64,000 nucleotides of DNA. Source: Campylorhamphus procurvoides. Lineage: Eukaryota > Chordata > Aves > Passeriformes > Dendrocolaptidae. Below are positions 40,012 through 52,035 of the stretch, one piece after another. Both the position numbers and the translations under genes were made by a program. The notes under the pieces are model-generated. The model was given only the letters and a program-made list of their open reading frames with translations. It did not search any database and was not told the DNA's origin. The DNA lies in the NCBI GenBank assembly GCA_013396655.1, contig WBMV01004462.1:62001-126000 (forward strand). The letters are read 5' to 3'. Within the stretch, counting starts at the first letter, position 1, and every line of letters begins with the position of its first letter.

Positions 40012-41290
40012 CACCTGGTAACATCATGAGACAAATCCTCCTAGGAGATATACTAAGGCACATAAAAGACAAGGAGGTGATCTGAGGCAGCCAGCATGGC
40101 TTTACTAAGTGCTAATTGTGTGTAACCAGTCTGGTGGCCTTCTATGATGGGGTGACACCAGCAGTGAACAAAGGAAGACAGATAGACACCATTTACCCAG
40201 ATTTCAGCAAGACTTTTGATATGGTTCCATATGATATCCTTATCTGCAAATGGGAGAGACATAGACTTGCTGGGTAGACTATTGAGTGAATACGGAATTG
40301 GTTGGATGGACAGCAGAGAGCTGTGATCAATGGCTCTGTGTCCACAGAGCTCAGGTCTCTGTCTTGGGACTGGCGCTCTTCAGTGTTTTCATCAATGACT
40401 CAGACAGTAGTATCAAGTGCATCCTCAACAAACTTGGAGATGACATGAAGTTGAGTGATGCAGCTGACAAAACAGAAGGAAGGGATGTCATCCAAAGGCA
40501 CCTGGACAAGCTTGAGAAGTGGGTTCACAAGAAGTCAATAAAGTTTAAAAAGTCCAGGTCCAAGTTCAGGGTGCTGCACCTGGATCAGGGCAATGCCAGG
40601 CATGATCACAAAGTGGCAGAAAAAGTCACTGAGAGCAATGCTACAGAGGAGGACTTCACATGGATGAAAAGCTGAACACTAGCCAATGGTGTGTGTCTGA
40701 AACCCAGTAGGCCAGTTGTGTCCGGTGTTGCATTAAAAGACTAGTGGTCAGCAGGTCAAAGAAGGTGATACTGTTCCTGTGTGACCCCACCTGGAGTGCT
40801 GCATCCAGCTCTGGGGTCTTCAGCACAAGAAAAAGGTGGACCTGTTAAAATGGGTCCACAGGAAGGCCAAGAATATGATCAGAGGGATGGAGCACCTCTC
40901 CTGTGAAGACAGGCTGAAAGAGCTAAGGTTGTTCAGCCTGGGGAAGAGAAGGCGTCAGGAAGACCTAACTGTGGCTTTCCAGTACCTTAAGAGGGTTTAT
41001 AAAAAGGATGGAGCGGGACTTTTTATATGCACAGATAGTGACAGTACAAGAGGCAATGGATTAAAACTGAAAGAGGGGAAATTTACATTAGAAATATTGA
41101 AGAAATTCTTGATTCAGAGGATAGTGGAGTCATGACATAGGTTGCTCAGAGATGTTGTGGATGTCCAGGCAAGGCCAGGTACAATGGTGTCCTGGGCAAC
41201 TGATCTAGTGAATGACATGGCAGGAAATTGGAACTACATGATCCTTAAGGTGCCTTCCAACCCAAACCATTTTATGACTCTATGATTCTA
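40012..41290 (+). mobile_element. CR1 LINE, body part 2 with complete 3' end
   Basis: The copy continues directly from the block cut at 39577: GGTAACATCATGAGACAAATC, then CAGCCAGCATGGCTTTACTAAG, and on through the reverse-transcriptase core, thumb region and 3' untranslated tail. It ends CCTTCCAACCCAAACCATTTT then ATGACTCTATGATTCTA at 41290, a good CR1 terminus. Together with part 1 about 1.65 kb of CR1 is present, the longest copy in the window. It was probably one insertion later split by the LTR. Confidence 0.94.
40060..41135 (+). pseudogene. Broken CR1 ORF2 reverse transcriptase
   Basis: This is the decayed reverse-transcriptase part of CR1 ORF2, which made cDNA from the element RNA at nicked DNA. 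The palm motif A reads DFSKTFDMVP at about 40200-40230 in one frame; that frame then meets TAG at 40275-40277 and TGA at 40287-40289. Translation continues in another frame (40286-40675), where the catalytic box is LGDDMKL (GDD at 40436-40444) instead of the usual FADD. The thumb region resumes in the first frame (40836-41135), with an HLSCEDRLKELRLFSL-like stretch. At least two frameshifts and two stops make it non-functional. Endonuclease and ORF1 are absent. Confidence 0.9.
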
Positions 41291-41300
41291 AGTTGTATTG

Positions 41301-41536
41301 AGAAGGCTTATACTGGCTAGAAGAAAAAATTTCTTCATTAAAAGGATTGCCAAGCAGTGGAATAGGCTGCCCAGGGAAGTGGTTGAGTTACTATCAGTGG
41401 AGGTATTTAAAAGATGTGTAGATGTGGCACCTAGGGACATGTCAGTTTAGTAGTGGACATGTCAGTGTACAGGCAGTGGTTGTACTTGATGATCTGAAAG
41501 AATTTTCCAACCTAAACAATTCTATGTTTCTATGAT
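41301..41536 (+). mobile_element. Second CR1 3' end fragment, head-to-tail with the first
   Basis: Ten or so bases after the first CR1 terminus a second CR1 tail starts. It has AATTTCTTCATTAAAAGG, GGAATAGGCTGCCCAGGGAAG, GGAGGTATTTAAAAGATGTG, then TGTACTTGATGATCTGAAAG and TTTTCCAACCTAAACAATTC, ending CTATGTTTCTATGAT. The wording differs from the copy before it, so this belongs to another CR1 subfamily and is not a duplication of it. A short GGACATGTCAGT repeat at about 41436-41470 is a local duplication inside the fragment. Confidence 0.9.
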
Positions 41537-42440
41537 TTTTCTCCTATGAAAAACCAGGTATTCTGCCTGTCCACTGCTCTACCTTCAGCACTCTGCTCTG
41601 TGCCAGTTTTGAGCATGATTGAAAGATTTCTGTCAAAGGGAAGTGGCATTCCAGGGTCTCAATGATTCTTCCAATGAGCCTGAGTGAATTGAGATTTCTG
41701 TAGACTTCAATGTGGAACTCATCTGGGCCCTGTTGTAGCACCTGCAGTATCATCAGCTCCCTGGAGTTTATGGAAAGACCTGATGGTAGTCTGTAGCTTG
41801 TCAGGCTGTGCCTGTGTTCAGCATTGAAATTAATAGACTTCTTGAATTCATCAGCCTTAACAAAAAATACATTACATACATATCCTGCTTTCTAGGATAT
41901 ATTCTGAAAGAAAATTCTGAATGAAAGTGAAACACATTAAACCACAATGCTATCATCTTTTCAAGACTGCACAACAGATCCATATGTCTTGTATCACTGT
42001 TCTGAGATGTGAATAACAGATCTCAAGGACAAAACCAATCCCTTGAAGATAAAGGACAGCAAAGTCCTTGGGATCACCATGAGTGGTGTGAGGAACAGGC
42101 TGGTCACTTTTAACTCTTCCAAACTTCAGTGGTGCATCTCTGTTCCAGGTGCAGCAGTGATCCTGAATCCACAGAGAGAAAGTTTTTATCACAACTGAAG
42201 TTTTTGGGAGGAAATGAGGCATTCACAAGGCACATAAATGACCAGAGACTGCTGCAGGAGGAACCTGTTGGTCCTGCATCAGCTCCCAGCCATTCCTATA
42301 CGGAATTACAGGTGCTTTAAAAGCTGCTTCTGCTACAGGAACTGACCAGAGTGAGAGATATCCTAGAGGTGAAATAATTCCCTGTAGGCTAGACAGAAAA
42401 TAACTTTTTCAGATTTTGAGCCTATTGTTCCAGCAAATAT

Positions 42441-42468
42441 GAGGGAGGGAGGGAGGGAGGGAGGGAGA
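42441..42468 (+). repeat. (GGGA)n microsatellite
   Basis: Six GGG runs at 42443-42465 are separated by single A bases. This is a simple tetranucleotide repeat and on the plus strand fits the pattern of a G-quadruplex with one-base loops. Confidence 0.95.
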
Positions 42469-45400
42469 TAGATAATAATGAGGACAGTGGTTCGAGGATT
42501 CCACCAGTTATTTTTTATGATAATCAGTTTTTTTAAGGTTTAAATATGACTAAAATCTAGCGTGTAGGCTTTAAGACAGATTTTCAGCTTTTTTTTCATC
42601 CTTGCCCTTTGAAGTAACAGTTTCAGGAGGCACACACTTGATATACAGCCTAACTTGTTTTCTTCTACAAACAAACCAACAAAAACAGCCAACACCCTCC
42701 CATCCCTTTTGAGCTACAAATGCATTTAAAATGGAACTTTGGCATTGCTATTAACTTCCAAGAAATTTTAAGTTCTTGAAACATATGGGAACCTGAAAAC
42801 AGAAGTGTTAATAATGACACCAACTCCCTCCTTCTGTGCCTCCCATTTAGGTTTGAAATTGCATTACTGTATTTCTCTCTGCATTTACTAAGGGAAAGTC
42901 AAATATTTATCTTCAAACCTTGAAAATACTTGGACTAGTATATAACTAAAACCTCTCACTTTCTGCATTGCAAGAGACCAAAAAGAAAAACCTCTATATT
43001 CTGCTATGTTTTTATCTCATTCCTTAAAATGAACTTTAAACCTGTCTCCTCTAGTACAGGTTAGTCTGCACTTGTACATTGAAAGAACTGCACAACACAA
43101 CAGATTTCAAAAATTTGAAAAGCGGAAACAGAGGTTTTTAATGCTACTGAATTAAAAGCAGAAAAAAAATATTTATTTGGGAAAGCAACATTTTGCTGTT
43201 CAAACTGCAATAACAGCTTGTGTCAATCAGCCAATGTATTGGGTTTATTCTTTCATTTTTTTCCCTCATGTGTTACTTTCTTTTTATTTCATCCTTAAAT
43301 GAGATAATCTGTTCTTTCATTGAATTTCATTTCAAAATTATTTTTATCCTAAAAGTATATTCTAGGGAATTTTTCAGTTGCCTTTATGACCTATGGTAAA
43401 TAAACATAGCTGCATGCTAAGTTTAAACACGATAATAGGCACTCCATTTCATGTAGATGTTACCATAATCACAAACAGTCTGGGAATGTAGGAGTTTAGT
43501 TTCTTAGCAACCTACTGCAACACAGAAATAAGCCTGTGCTCATCAGGGAAATATTAGTGGCAATTGGCTTGTGGACTGATAGTCTGTAAAATAAGCAAAC
43601 TATTAATCAGCCTTTCCATGGCTGCAGTGCTGAGTCAGCAGAAAGGTTCAAACAAAGAGACAGTTCTACATGGAAATATTTTTAAATTATTTAGCATGCC
43701 TGGGGACTTTAGCGGCTGCTGATGCAAAGTACCAGCTGTTAGGCAGGGGTCTGGGCAACTTTCTATAGGTAAATGTCTCTAATAAGATGTGTGTATATAA
43801 AAAGCCAAAGGTGACAGATCCAGCAAGGCTATACAATGATCTGAGAGAACATGCCCAATGTTCCCTGGCTGTCATAAGGACATCTGTCAAGATACTTTCT
43901 CATGCTTCTTCTTTTGCAAAAAAGTGAGACTGCATGAGGGTCAGACTGCAGTTTATAGTCATTTACTTGACATTCAGAGGGTGAAGAGCTTGGATGACCA
44001 CAGTGAAGTGCCCTATCAAAACAGGACCCAGGAGAACGGCAAGGAAAAGGAAGGGAAAGGAAAGAACAAGGAAAACTGAATTTAGTGGCAATCCCAATGA
44101 GTAAAGAAGGCAATTTCTTTGGAGTACAGGAGGCAAACAGAGTATGCATAATCCCCTTCCTAGGCTAAAAGGGGATCCAGTAGTCTCTAGTGCACCACAC
44201 ATGTTCAAAAACCATTTCAGTGACTGCTGCTGGCCCAGAAACCTCAGTCAGATGCTCATTAAGTTGCATATCTCCATATAAAAACACACAACGACTTCAA
44301 GGAGTTTATATCCCTGTGTGGTATCTAGATTTTCCTGTATAAAAAAGACTCATTAAGGGTTAATAAAAAAATTATGAGAGGGACACTTCTTTTTGTGGTT
44401 GAAGCTATAGAGCATTAATCATCAGTAAAAAACTGGCTTTACATGATCATCTAGGAAAAAAAAATATTTCTCATCTCTTGTTGGTCCTAAGGGACTCCTG
44501 AAGAATGTTGTGGACCTTACAAATCAGAGCGTAAGGCAAATAGGTAAGTTCTTTGTTTTGTGTGCTGAATGCTACTACAACCTTCAAGATAAAAATCAGA
44601 ACTCGCATGTACACAAGTAGAAGTAACACACAAAGAAATCAAAATAAGAGCTCTTGTGTCAGAATTTCTGGAGAACAGACTATCACATGAACAACAATAT
44701 AGTGATAGCTGTGCTTTTTAAATGGACTGCTAAAAAATTCTAAAATCAATCTTTCTTCTTGTTGCATGCATACACACAGGAGAAAGTAACAGGAAATTAT
44801 TTCTCTCACAACATTTTTTGGTGTATTATGATTTTGGACATAAGGATTGAGCAATATGCCTCTTGGGGTTTTCTAGATCCATTCATAAGCTGAGATTCTG
44901 CTCTTTGTTCTTTTTTTAAGGTGTGTTGTTTATTGTTCTCATTGGTTTTTACAATGGAGCTGCTATTTTATGTTATCTAACTGGTCCAAAATTAGGCTTC
45001 ATGGATTGGCATCAAAAATTCTCATATTCATTGACACTTCTTAGCGAAATTTGCTCAATCTTGTATTGCATTTAGGAGGCAGAATTTTTGCCCAGTCAAC
45101 TCTGATGTACCATGTGTTTTATTTCATAGAACTGTCATGAAAGGTTTAAGTCTTGAAGTCTGGTGTCTGAACTGAGTATGTCACAGATCTGAGTCTTAGA
45201 AAGATGTCAAGAGTGATGCAATCTGGTAAAAGTGGTGGAAAAAAATTGTCTTAGCACTGTATTGGGTAGGCAGGAATTAACAGCAACTTTTGGTAACTCT
45301 TAGAAAATAAGTTAAAGCAGAGATTCTTAGAAAGGTGAATGCATTTTAGTGCATTGTCAACTACTTTCACTACATTTCTTTGACCAAATTTTCTATTAGC

Positions 45401-46295
45401 TTATATGTCTATGAAAGCTTTGCACTGTAAATGAAAGTGCCTTAGTTTACGTTAGCTAGAATCTGAAATATGGTGTACTCATGCTCAGCAACATTTCCTA
45501 ATGCAGAAGTACCTAGGAAACCCACATGAAAAAGATATTCCTGGGCAATAATTTATATTTAGGACTATGTCAGTGACTAGGCTGTTTTATGGATTTTTGA
45601 CCCATGCATTTGATTAAAATCACTGGCTACATTCCAGCTGTTTGCCAGGGAGATACAAGCAGCTCTGAATCTACCAGCCCCAGACACCATAGGCAAGGAG
45701 GGGTTGATATATGCTGTGGCTTCTCTGTGGGATATGAGCCTGTGGCTGGGTACCTGCCACCCCCACAGAGGCTCAGGAAACACCCACATAGCACCTTAGC
45801 ACCTGGATGCACAATCAAGAGCATTCTCAGCTTTGCATGGACACAGTTCAGACATACAAGTATCATCTTCCAATCTGCACCAATGGCAGTAGTACTATCT
45901 GGAAACTCACACTTGGAGTTCGTGTAACTGTATCACCAGTATATGAATGTCCCAAGAAATAGATACTTGCATTTTTTCCTATGGACATTCCTACTTACTG
46001 ATCATTTATACTCCTTCCAGCTGCTGAAGATGTCTCTGTAAAGCTAACCCCTTTGAAGTGCAGTTTACAGAGAAATAAAAAGCTGCAGATTATGCAGATC
46101 TCAGTTCCACATTCTGTTTTCAGATAATATATAAAGAGCTATATGGAAATAGTAATTGTTGCAGTGCAGAACAAATGAGGCAATTAAAAATTCACTTCCC
46201 AAGGATCCACAGATGTACAGCCTCACAAGATAGCTCTGTGCTTTATTTAATTTTAAGTTATTTAGAAATTCAGATGCTAAGCGGATGTGCTCATG

Positions 46296-46387
46296 AAAAA
46301 GAAAAAAAAGAAAACCAAACCCCAACAACGAAAAACACTGAAAAACAAAAAACCCAAACCAAACCAAACATACACACAACAAAACCC
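46296..46387. repeat. A/C-rich low-complexity tract
   Basis: About 90 bases consist almost only of A and C with occasional G: AAAACC, CCCAAC, AAAACAAAAAACCC and AACCAAACC units. It is the reverse-complement type of the GTTTG tracts at 622-683 and 37520-37561. Confidence 0.85.
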
Positions 46388-47154
46388 AGCTATTTCCTGT
46401 GAGAGCTGAGAAATTCACACAACAAACATAATCTTTCTGAAGAACAACCGAAAGACTGTTTTTGTACTATGTACTATACTTGTCTCCCCATGACATGTAC
46501 GGTGACTTATGTCATGGAAATAGAGGCAGACTACTGTCAGATGTCCATGAGAACAATGGGAAGGAGATGAACATGCTAAAACAAACTCAACTTCACTGAA
46601 AATTTTTAAGGTGAAGCTTACATTGGTCTTCAGCTTCGAATGTGTAGTTTCACTGTGGGAGCAAACTGTCTTTCCCCTAACTTCTTGCAGAGTAAGTTTG
46701 TGAGAGAGATCATCTGCCTAACCATCTCTCAGTTCCACTGCTCCTCTGCCTTTATACTTCCCACCAGCTCCTGTGGGAAGAGTACAGCAAAACGATCTCC
46801 AATGTTCGCTCTTCCCACTACTCCACCCACAATGCCCTTAGAGGTGAGAGAATAGCCACACATTTTTGTTGTGACGCTCTAGCCCTCAACTGCTTGCCTG
46901 AAGACAGCTCTGAGGGAATATTTGAATTCTACATTTGCACACCACGTCAAGTCCTCACTCAGGTGCACTCAATCCTGAGCAGCCATTGCTAAATATGTGC
47001 TGTGTACTTTGGGATTTCAGTAGCTTAGTATCCACTTCTTTATCAAAGACATGAATCTCCAATCTTCACATTGACTACTTCATTCTGCCTGTACCTAAGT
47101 TTATCCACTCAGGAGGTGGGAATGCAAATGCCAGGACTGTGCAAAAGAAAACAA

Positions 47155-47917
47155 CACATGAAAGGGGATTGGTGACAGCTAGCATGCCTTCACTAGGGGT
47201 AAATCGTGGCTGACATATTTGGTGGCCTTCTATGACAGGATTGCAGCACTGGGGGATGAGAAAGGAGCTACTGACATCACCTGCCTGGACCCCTGCAAAT
47301 CATTTGGCACAGTTCTGCACAACACTCTGGTCTCTAAACCAGAAGGCCATGGATTTGATGGACACACTGTTGATGGAATTGGCTGGATGGTTGTATTCAG
47401 AGAGTTGAGATCAGCAGCCTAATGTCCAAATAGAGATCATTGACCAATGATGTTCCTCAGCAGTCATATTTAGACCAGTGGCCTTTAACATCTTTGTGGA
47501 TGACAGGGACAATGTTGTCCTTTGAAGACAGGCTAAGAGAGTTGCATTTGCTCAGCCTGGAGAAGAGAAGCCTCCAGGAAGATCCTACATCATTGTTCTA
47601 GTACCTAAAGGGGGCCGACACAAAAGCTGGAGAGAGATTTTATACAAAGGCATGGGGTAACAGGAGAAAGGGCAATGGCTTCAAATTGAAAGAGGGCAGG
47701 TTTAGGTTAGATATTAGGAAGAAATTTTTTACTGTGAAAGTGGTCAGGCACTGAAACAGTTTGCCTGGAGAAATTGTGGATGTCCCATCCCTGGAAGTGT
47801 TCAAGGGCTTTGAGCAACCTGGCTGAGTGAAACATGTCCCTGTCCAAGGCAGGAGATTTGAAATTAGATGATCTTTAAGGTCTCTTCCAACTTTAACTAT
47901 TCTATGATATGATTCTG
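47155..47917 (+). mobile_element. CR1 LINE with internal deletion
   Basis: The 5' part matches the reverse-transcriptase core: GATTGGTGACAGCTAGCATG, CTTCACTAGGGGTAAATCGTG and GGTGGCCTTCTATGACAGGA. The 3' part matches the thumb and tail: GAAGACAGGCTAAGAGAGTTG, CTCAGCCTGGAGAAGAGAAG, AGATATTAGGAAGAAATTTTT and TAGATGATCTTTAAGGTCTC, ending TATTCTATGATATGATTCTG at 47917. At about 47516-47520 the sequence jumps from the IFVDD-like block near motif B/C to the thumb region, losing several hundred bases that contain the catalytic FADD box. Either an internal deletion or two fragments inserted side by side would explain it; same strand and order favour deletion. Confidence 0.92.
47205..47422 (+). pseudogene. 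Partial CR1 reverse transcriptase, motif A region
   Basis: A 67-codon frame gives MVAFYDRIAAL, then ITCLDPCKSFGTVLHNTL and later GFDGHTVDGIGWM, aligning with the CR1 palm region. The first motif A aspartate (LD) is kept, but the following conserved FD is FG. The frame ends at TAA and the catalytic box downstream is deleted. It is a relic with no function. Confidence 0.85.
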
Positions 47918-50402
47918 TGTTGAAAAGTACTGCATATTGACAAAAAAAAATATTTTATGCCACGTAGAAATCGAGTCTTTGTCACTTAATTAGGTTCCAT
48001 AGTTATAACTGTAAGTGTTCCCAAGAGCATGAGAATACAAAATTAAGCCATTACTCTTGAAATATCATAGCCCTAAACACAATGAAGCCAAGCTGAGGAA
48101 AATACTGCTGGCATCAGTTGCACCTTGCATTCTCACACCACATTATTGGAATAAAAGTCAGAATCAGTTTTCAGAAGTGCATACAGGAAGACTTGCAGCT
48201 AGCAAAGCATCTGGTTATCTAATTTTTTTAAATGAAAAATCCTAGCTTATTAGCTGAAAAGCTAAAGTCATTCCAAATTACTTGTTGTGTCATTATGAGC
48301 AATAACCCTAGGGAATTGTGTCCACCAGATAGCAATTGATCATACTGAGATGTGTGATACTCTGGGAGACAGTGATACAGTTCATGTATTTCATCATCTC
48401 TTAACTTTTTTTGATCCAAGACTTATATTTGATGCTACTTCTTGGCCCAGAACAGTTGAAATTGCATGTGCTTTACCCTGAATAACAGAATTATTAATAG
48501 CTGAAGTGCCACTGATTTCTCTGATTTGCATGGTGATAGATGTGTTATCTGAAGAAGCCAAGATCTATCTACAACCGTACGTGATGGAGTGAAGTAAAAG
48601 GGTGACAAAAGAAGAGGAAAGAGACATATTCTCTAAACCCGACAACCTTTAGATAACCTTTCTTTGACAAGTGGTGTTGCAGCTCGTGTTGTTACTGCTG
48701 CTGACAATCAGTTAAGCCCTCAAGTAGATCTTGTCTAAACCTCTACATCCTTTGTCTGGTAAGATTACTTTCTGCTGCCACTTTACACACAAAAAGACTT
48801 TCTGAGGAGGCACAGCATCAGTATTTTCAAGAGCTAGAGAGAGCCAAGACAAAATTAGAGCTTTAAAAATATTTCTCTTTAATGGAAATCAAGTTTACAA
48901 AGCAAAAAAAAAAAACAACAAAAACATTGCTTTTATTTGGAAGATTACTCAGTATAGTTATATTTCCAAAGTAAATAGATTACATCTACAGCATGATAAA
49001 ATAAATTTGGAAACAAACTGTGTCAAGTACCACATAGCTCTGAACATAGAGGGTTTCCCAGCAGGGACTCTCAGCCATGCTGAATTAATGCCAAATTACT
49101 GCATTACTCTTCTGCCTCCATCTGACAGAGGGAAATCAAGGTTTCTGTCCTAGACCTCAGCTTCCCACAGCCATTCTTTACTGCTTCTGTCACTATCTTG
49201 TCAGCACTTTCAGAGAGAGCCCAGCAAATTCCTGTGATGTTTCTGGACTAGAAACCAAAAAAAGCACAGGTTGCAGCTGGTTATTGATGGCATTTGAGAG
49301 GAAGTTCTTTAGAAATACAGGGGGGCAAAACTGGAGGAGCAGTAAATGACCTTCTTTTTCCAATAAAATTGTAAACATTTAGTTTTTGTTCAGAAATATT
49401 GTAGACTGTCTGTTTGGTTCAACTCTCTTCTACAGCAAGTTTGTCTCCTCTGATTCTCCAAATACATTCCAAGGATCAAATCCAATGACAAAGCCTTCAC
49501 TTGTTTCAACACTGACTAACAGTTTCACATAACTAAATAGAAATTGTTTGCAAGAACAGTTTAAACTCTTAAAATGTGAAATAAAGCAGTTACTGTCCCA
49601 CAGATTATGCACAGAACTTCTCTTCTGGGCAGGGAGATGGGCCAGGAACTTTTGTCTTTCAAAAAGTGTTTGGGAAAAAATCTGCCTATTTCTTGACTCT
49701 TGCTTCCAGAATTCCAGACAGCAATGCTTCTACTGAAGGTAGATGGTACAGAAAATGTTTTAGAGGTGTACTGGAGAATCCACACTGTTATACTGTGCAG
49801 CAAAACCCCGTCATTTACAGCATCACATGTGTAGATGCAACTTTGTTAAAAAAGAAAAAAAAAAGATTCAAGAAGTCCCAAGAAAAAAGTTATGTGCTTT
49901 TTTTTTTATTTATGTGAAGGTAGATAAAGTAGATGGGAAATTTATTATCGAGACAGTAAACCTTTGATTTCTGAGATAGATGAATTTGCACACGTACACT
50001 TCTGACCTTAAGGAGTGCAGAATACTTAATTTTTGAATACTTGCTTTTAGTTTTTTATGTCACAAAAAAATTAAGTTCTTCTTTGTGCATTTGTTTTCTA
50101 CATTCATTATTTTCACCCCTTTCTACTTTATCTTCTCCTGCATTTTTTCTCACAAATCAGTCTTCCATCCCTCTCTTGTAGCTGTAGATTTCTCTATACA
50201 CTTTTCTCTTTATTGTGTAATGATTGTTTAATTTTTACACTTTTTTCTTCTTTTAGTCCTTCTGTTCTGTTTCTAGCTGTTGTTTTCAACCTCTATTAGC
50301 CACAGTCTCATTTTAATTTTTATTTCTCTCACCATAGCCACATTTTAACCCCTCCCCACTTTCCTATAATCAGAAGGTGAAAGATCATCATTACAGACCA
50401 AT

Positions 50403-50474
50403 ATTTAGTGCTATAGGTTCATTTAGTGCTATAGGTTCGTCTAGTGCTATAGGTTCGTCTAGTGCTATAGGTTC
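50403..50474 (+). repeat. 18-bp minisatellite, four units
   Basis: Four consecutive 18-base units share the core TAGTGCTATAGGTTC. Units 1 and 2 (50403-50420, 50421-50438) begin ATT; units 3 and 4 (50439-50456, 50457-50474) begin GTC. Within each pair the units are identical. Confidence 0.97.
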
Positions 50475-50937
50475 TGGCACTTCACATCTGAATTTTATTT
50501 CACATTCTTAAACTTTTGCAGCTGTCATTGTCAAAAGTCTTGAATTCTAAAGTACTGCTGTAATTAGTACAATAGTTTTAATTGATGTAACAATGTTTGC
50601 CTGAACTTGTTGAAAGTCTGAATTACTGGTCTGGAAAATTTTATTTTGCTCCATGCCTTGCCTCCCCATTGCCCTACAGGAAGGTGAAGAGAAATAATGT
50701 TGATTTTTCTCATAAGTATATGGAAAATATTTGCTTTTTCATTACTCTATCTGAGTGAGATGAATGACCCTGTCCTTGTATATGGGGGCCGTACTTACTG
50801 TATCTGATCCCAGGTTGCCTTACTTCAGTCCCATCTTCATACCCTGCTGATCAAACACACACAGACTCTTCTCTACCTTGCTTTCTCCAAGACTTCTGTC
50901 AGAGGCACATACACAAGTGCCTGATCTGAGGCAGCCA

Positions 50938-50975
50938 TACCATAGATACCATAGATAAAAATACCATAGATAAAA
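50938..50975 (+). repeat. Short ACCATAGAT tandem repeat
   Basis: Three imperfect copies of TACCATAGATA(AAA) follow each other. On the minus strand this produces a repeated Tyr-Leu-Trp pattern inside a chance frame (50820-51113), which should not be read as a protein. Confidence 0.85.
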
Positions 50976-51452
50976 CACAGGAAGCAGGCAGAAAAGTCCA
51001 ATCAAAGAAAGGTGGTCAGAGAGAGGTTTGGTGTGAGTGCTAGACAGGTGCTTAAATACATATGTTAATGGATATTTAGTAGACAGTAGATGGTGCTCCA
51101 GTATAAATGCCACTGTTATTATGTTTTGTAGGAGCAGCTTTTCTGGACCACTACCTTTTCTTATGTTTCAGTCTAGGTCTTGTACAAGTTCATGAAAAAA
51201 TAAAAGAAGCAGTGAGATCATCTCCTTAGAGGCCACAGGTTGGGACAGGATGAAAGATTAGATTTGGCCTGGAGACATAGCCACAGCTGCCACAATCAAG
51301 ATCCCTGGGGACCTTTTCCTGTGGATTGCTGCCTTAGCACATGAAAGACAATTGCTGCCCTGTATCTCTTTCTACAGCAATGGATTCTTGGGTCTACTTA
51401 GTTCTAGTTGCCCGAGTTCATAAGGTTGAACCTCAGGCACAGCTCTATGTAT

Positions 51453-52035
51453 TGTGAGAGTAATTTGTCCTTCTGTAACTGATTTTATTGTGATGAACTA
51501 GGGAGCCAGCAGACTCAATTTTTCCCTATATATACACTTGACTAGTTGTGATCTGTGTCCTAACAGCAGTGTGGTGACGTGTCAGCAAGGATGCTTCAAC
51601 ATGGTGTAATTAGTGCACATAATATCCTTTCAGACCAGAAGCCAGCTGTGCCTCATTAGAATCTTGGCTGAAGGCTGCATTTCATTTATGAGTGATGTTC
51701 ACACCTACGTATCTGATCAGATTGACCTTGTGAAAATCAACCTCAATGGCATAACCAGGCATCATATGTGGGGTTCTTGGACCAGCCAGTAATACCAGCC
51801 AAGTGTTCTGGTATGGATGCACAGACCCTGCCATCTCAGTGATGTGAGATATCCCCTGAAACATAAGCTTCCCACTGATGCTTCTGTCAGGAGTCACTGG
51901 GCTATATCTGCCACAGGTGTTTTCTTGTGTAGAAGCAGAGCATTGATGCTCTTGTTCTAACATCTTTTGTATGCCAATGCCCACCCTGATGGAGCTGGAA
52001 AAGCTGGTGTCCTGCTCTTTACCCTCATCTGCCAA
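51453..52035 (-). other. LTR-like segment with a 118-codon frame, unassigned
   Basis: On the minus strand an open frame (52035-51682, beginning at TTG just after an in-frame TGA, no ATG at the start) is followed by a TATA-like GTATATATAG (about 51527-51536), then an AATAAA signal (51484-51489) about 40 bases further on, and a CTCTCACA end at 51453. This order resembles the end of a compact LTR. No matching TG start, target duplication or second copy is visible, and I do not recognise the encoded residues. It could equally be chance in unique DNA. Confidence 0.25.

Larger units (their letters stand above)
41537..47154. other. Unique non-coding stretch with simple repeats
   Basis: No gene is supported. 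Frames near 41953-42222 (minus, 89 codons), 43829-44149 (minus, 106 codons) and 45604-45927 (plus, 107 codons) lack motifs. A locally GC-richer patch at about 45620-45800 carries overlapping frames on both strands, which is expected from composition alone. Low-complexity tracts at 42441-42468, 42667-42687 and 46296-46387 are the only clear structure. Confidence 0.6.
47918..51452. other. Unique AT-rich non-coding stretch
   Basis: No gene is supported. A run of A at 48903-48914 leads into an ACAACAAAAAC patch. The 18-base minisatellite at 50403-50474 and a short ACCATAGAT repeat at 50938-50975 lie here. The rest shows nothing recognisable. Confidence 0.6.

Noticed and set aside
42488..42501. 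GGTTCGAGGATTCC, resembling a tRNA B box
   Set aside because: Spacing of the box is wrong, and neither an A box nor a cloverleaf can be formed from the flanks.
45604..45927. 107-codon plus-strand frame overlapping a 79-codon minus-strand frame
   Set aside because: Overlapping frames on both strands are explained by a locally GC-richer patch with few stops; no motif is seen.
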